A DNA stretch of 61,303 bases from RGIG3009 sp045648765 (GTDB lineage Bacteria > Bacillota > Clostridia > Oscillospirales > Acutalibacteraceae). Position 1 is the first letter of the stretch. Each line of letters opens with the position of its first letter. The notes under the pieces are model-generated. The model saw nothing but the letters and a program-made list of their open reading frames with translations, was not told the DNA's origin and did no database searches. The translations under genes and the position numbers were made by a program. This document shows positions 61,117-61,303 of this stretch, one piece after another. The stretch spans positions 1 to 61,303 of the forward strand of contig JAZROQ010000029.1 of assembly GCA_045648765.1 (NCBI GenBank), in the 5' to 3' direction.

Positions 61117-61150
61117 ACTTTTCACTCTTCTCTCTTCACTCTTCACTCAC
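61117..61150. repeat. Short pyrimidine-rich tandem repeat
   Basis: Imperfect tandem units of TTCACTCT occur in about 34 bp between the palindromic repeat and the rRNA terminator. The strand bias is strong (C/T on plus). Confidence 0.6.
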
Positions 61151-61154
61151 AAAA

Positions 61155-61184
61155 CAAAAACTCCGACGATTTCTCGTCGGAGTT
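61155..61184 (-). terminator. rRNA operon terminator after 5S
   Basis: ACTCCGACGA and TCGTCGGAGT form a 10-bp stem around TTTC, followed on the minus strand by a T-rich tail. Confidence 0.85.
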
Positions 61185-61191
61185 TGTTTTG

Positions 61192-61303
61192 TGTTGGCGT
61201 CTACTTATCTTCCCGGGCCGCTACCAGCCAAGTATTGTCAGCGCAAGTGAGCTTAACTGCCGTGTTCGGGATGGGAACGGGTGTACCCTCACCGCCATCG
61301 ACA
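61192..61303 (-). rRNA. rrf: 5S ribosomal RNA, 5' end cut by window edge
   Basis: On the minus strand the 5S core is clear: TACACCCGTTCCCATCCCGA, ACACGGCAGTTAAGCTC, and the 3' segment GTAGACGCCAAC. A few 5' nucleotides lie beyond the window. It implies an rRNA operon entering from the right. Confidence 0.95.

Noticed and set aside
61117..61150. CRISPR-like array
   Set aside because: Units are only 8 bp, imperfect and contiguous, without spacers; no cas genes occur in the window.

Overview
The window looks like chromosomal DNA from an anaerobic, endospore-forming member of the Clostridia, most likely a gut Oscillospirales/Ruminococcaceae-type organism. The taxon is inferred from gene content; no 16S rRNA is present. 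Evidence includes the complete spoIIIAA-AH operon, spoIIGA-sigE, sigG, spoVM, a SipL-like DUF3794/LysM protein and a YlmC/YmxH protein. It also includes a pyrophosphate-dependent phosphofructokinase, a V-type ATPase, FeoAB, ThyX in place of ThyA, and a Thr-rich linker in a secreted carbohydrate esterase. Most genes lie on the minus strand. Both ends carry stable RNA genes: a tRNA Val-Asp-Phe-Gly cluster on the left and a partial 5S rRNA on the right.

Layout. 1-17 kb (minus): hslO, a methyltransferase and a YerC/TrpR-like regulator. Then comes the conserved Firmicutes block, in transcription order spoIIIAA-AH, asp23, nusB, a TsaD-like gene, xseA, xseB, ispA, dxs, tlyA, nadK, argR, recN. Compared with the Bacillus order, accBC and folD are absent, spoIVB-spo0A do not follow recN, and a TsaD paralogue sits in the folD position. 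17-19.7 kb: a probable small RNA, the PPi-phosphofructokinase, lexA and tmRNA. 19.7-29 kb (minus): ktrB-ktrA followed directly by a seven-gene V-ATPase operon of the DUF2764 type. The rotor subunit retains the Na+ ligands, so this looks like a sodium-cycle unit. 29-31.4 kb: sigG converges on spoIIGA-sigE. 31.5-35.7 kb: lemA, a TPM-domain protein and a second K+ system, trkA-trkH. 35.7-47 kb: an exonuclease, hinT, a T-box-controlled alaS, a MITE-like repeat that supplies the stop codon of a penicillin-binding protein, a U32 peptidase, mltG, a folate gene, a DJ-1 protein, tmk and thyX. 47-54 kb: a TVP38-type membrane protein, a radical SAM/HAD fusion, tsf-rpsB, ylmC and a CapA protein. 54-61 kb: feoAB, the SipL-like gene, spoVM with a 47-codon partner, a cyclase, a CE2-like esterase, an interspersed repeat and 5S rRNA.

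Together the genes describe housekeeping functions (isoprenoid, NADP, folate and dTTP supply, DNA repair, translation) interleaved with sporulation loci covering both compartments: mother cell (sigE, spoIIIA, spoVM, sipL-like) and forespore (sigG). Ion homeostasis involves two K+ transporters and a probable Na+ V-ATPase. The most interesting items are the KtrAB/V-ATPase sodium module, the radical SAM-HAD fusion, an orphan small RNA with C-rich anti-Shine-Dalgarno stretches, the spoVM small-gene pair, and the MITE-like element that terminates a PBP reading frame. I see no CRISPR array, prophage, integrase or transposase gene.
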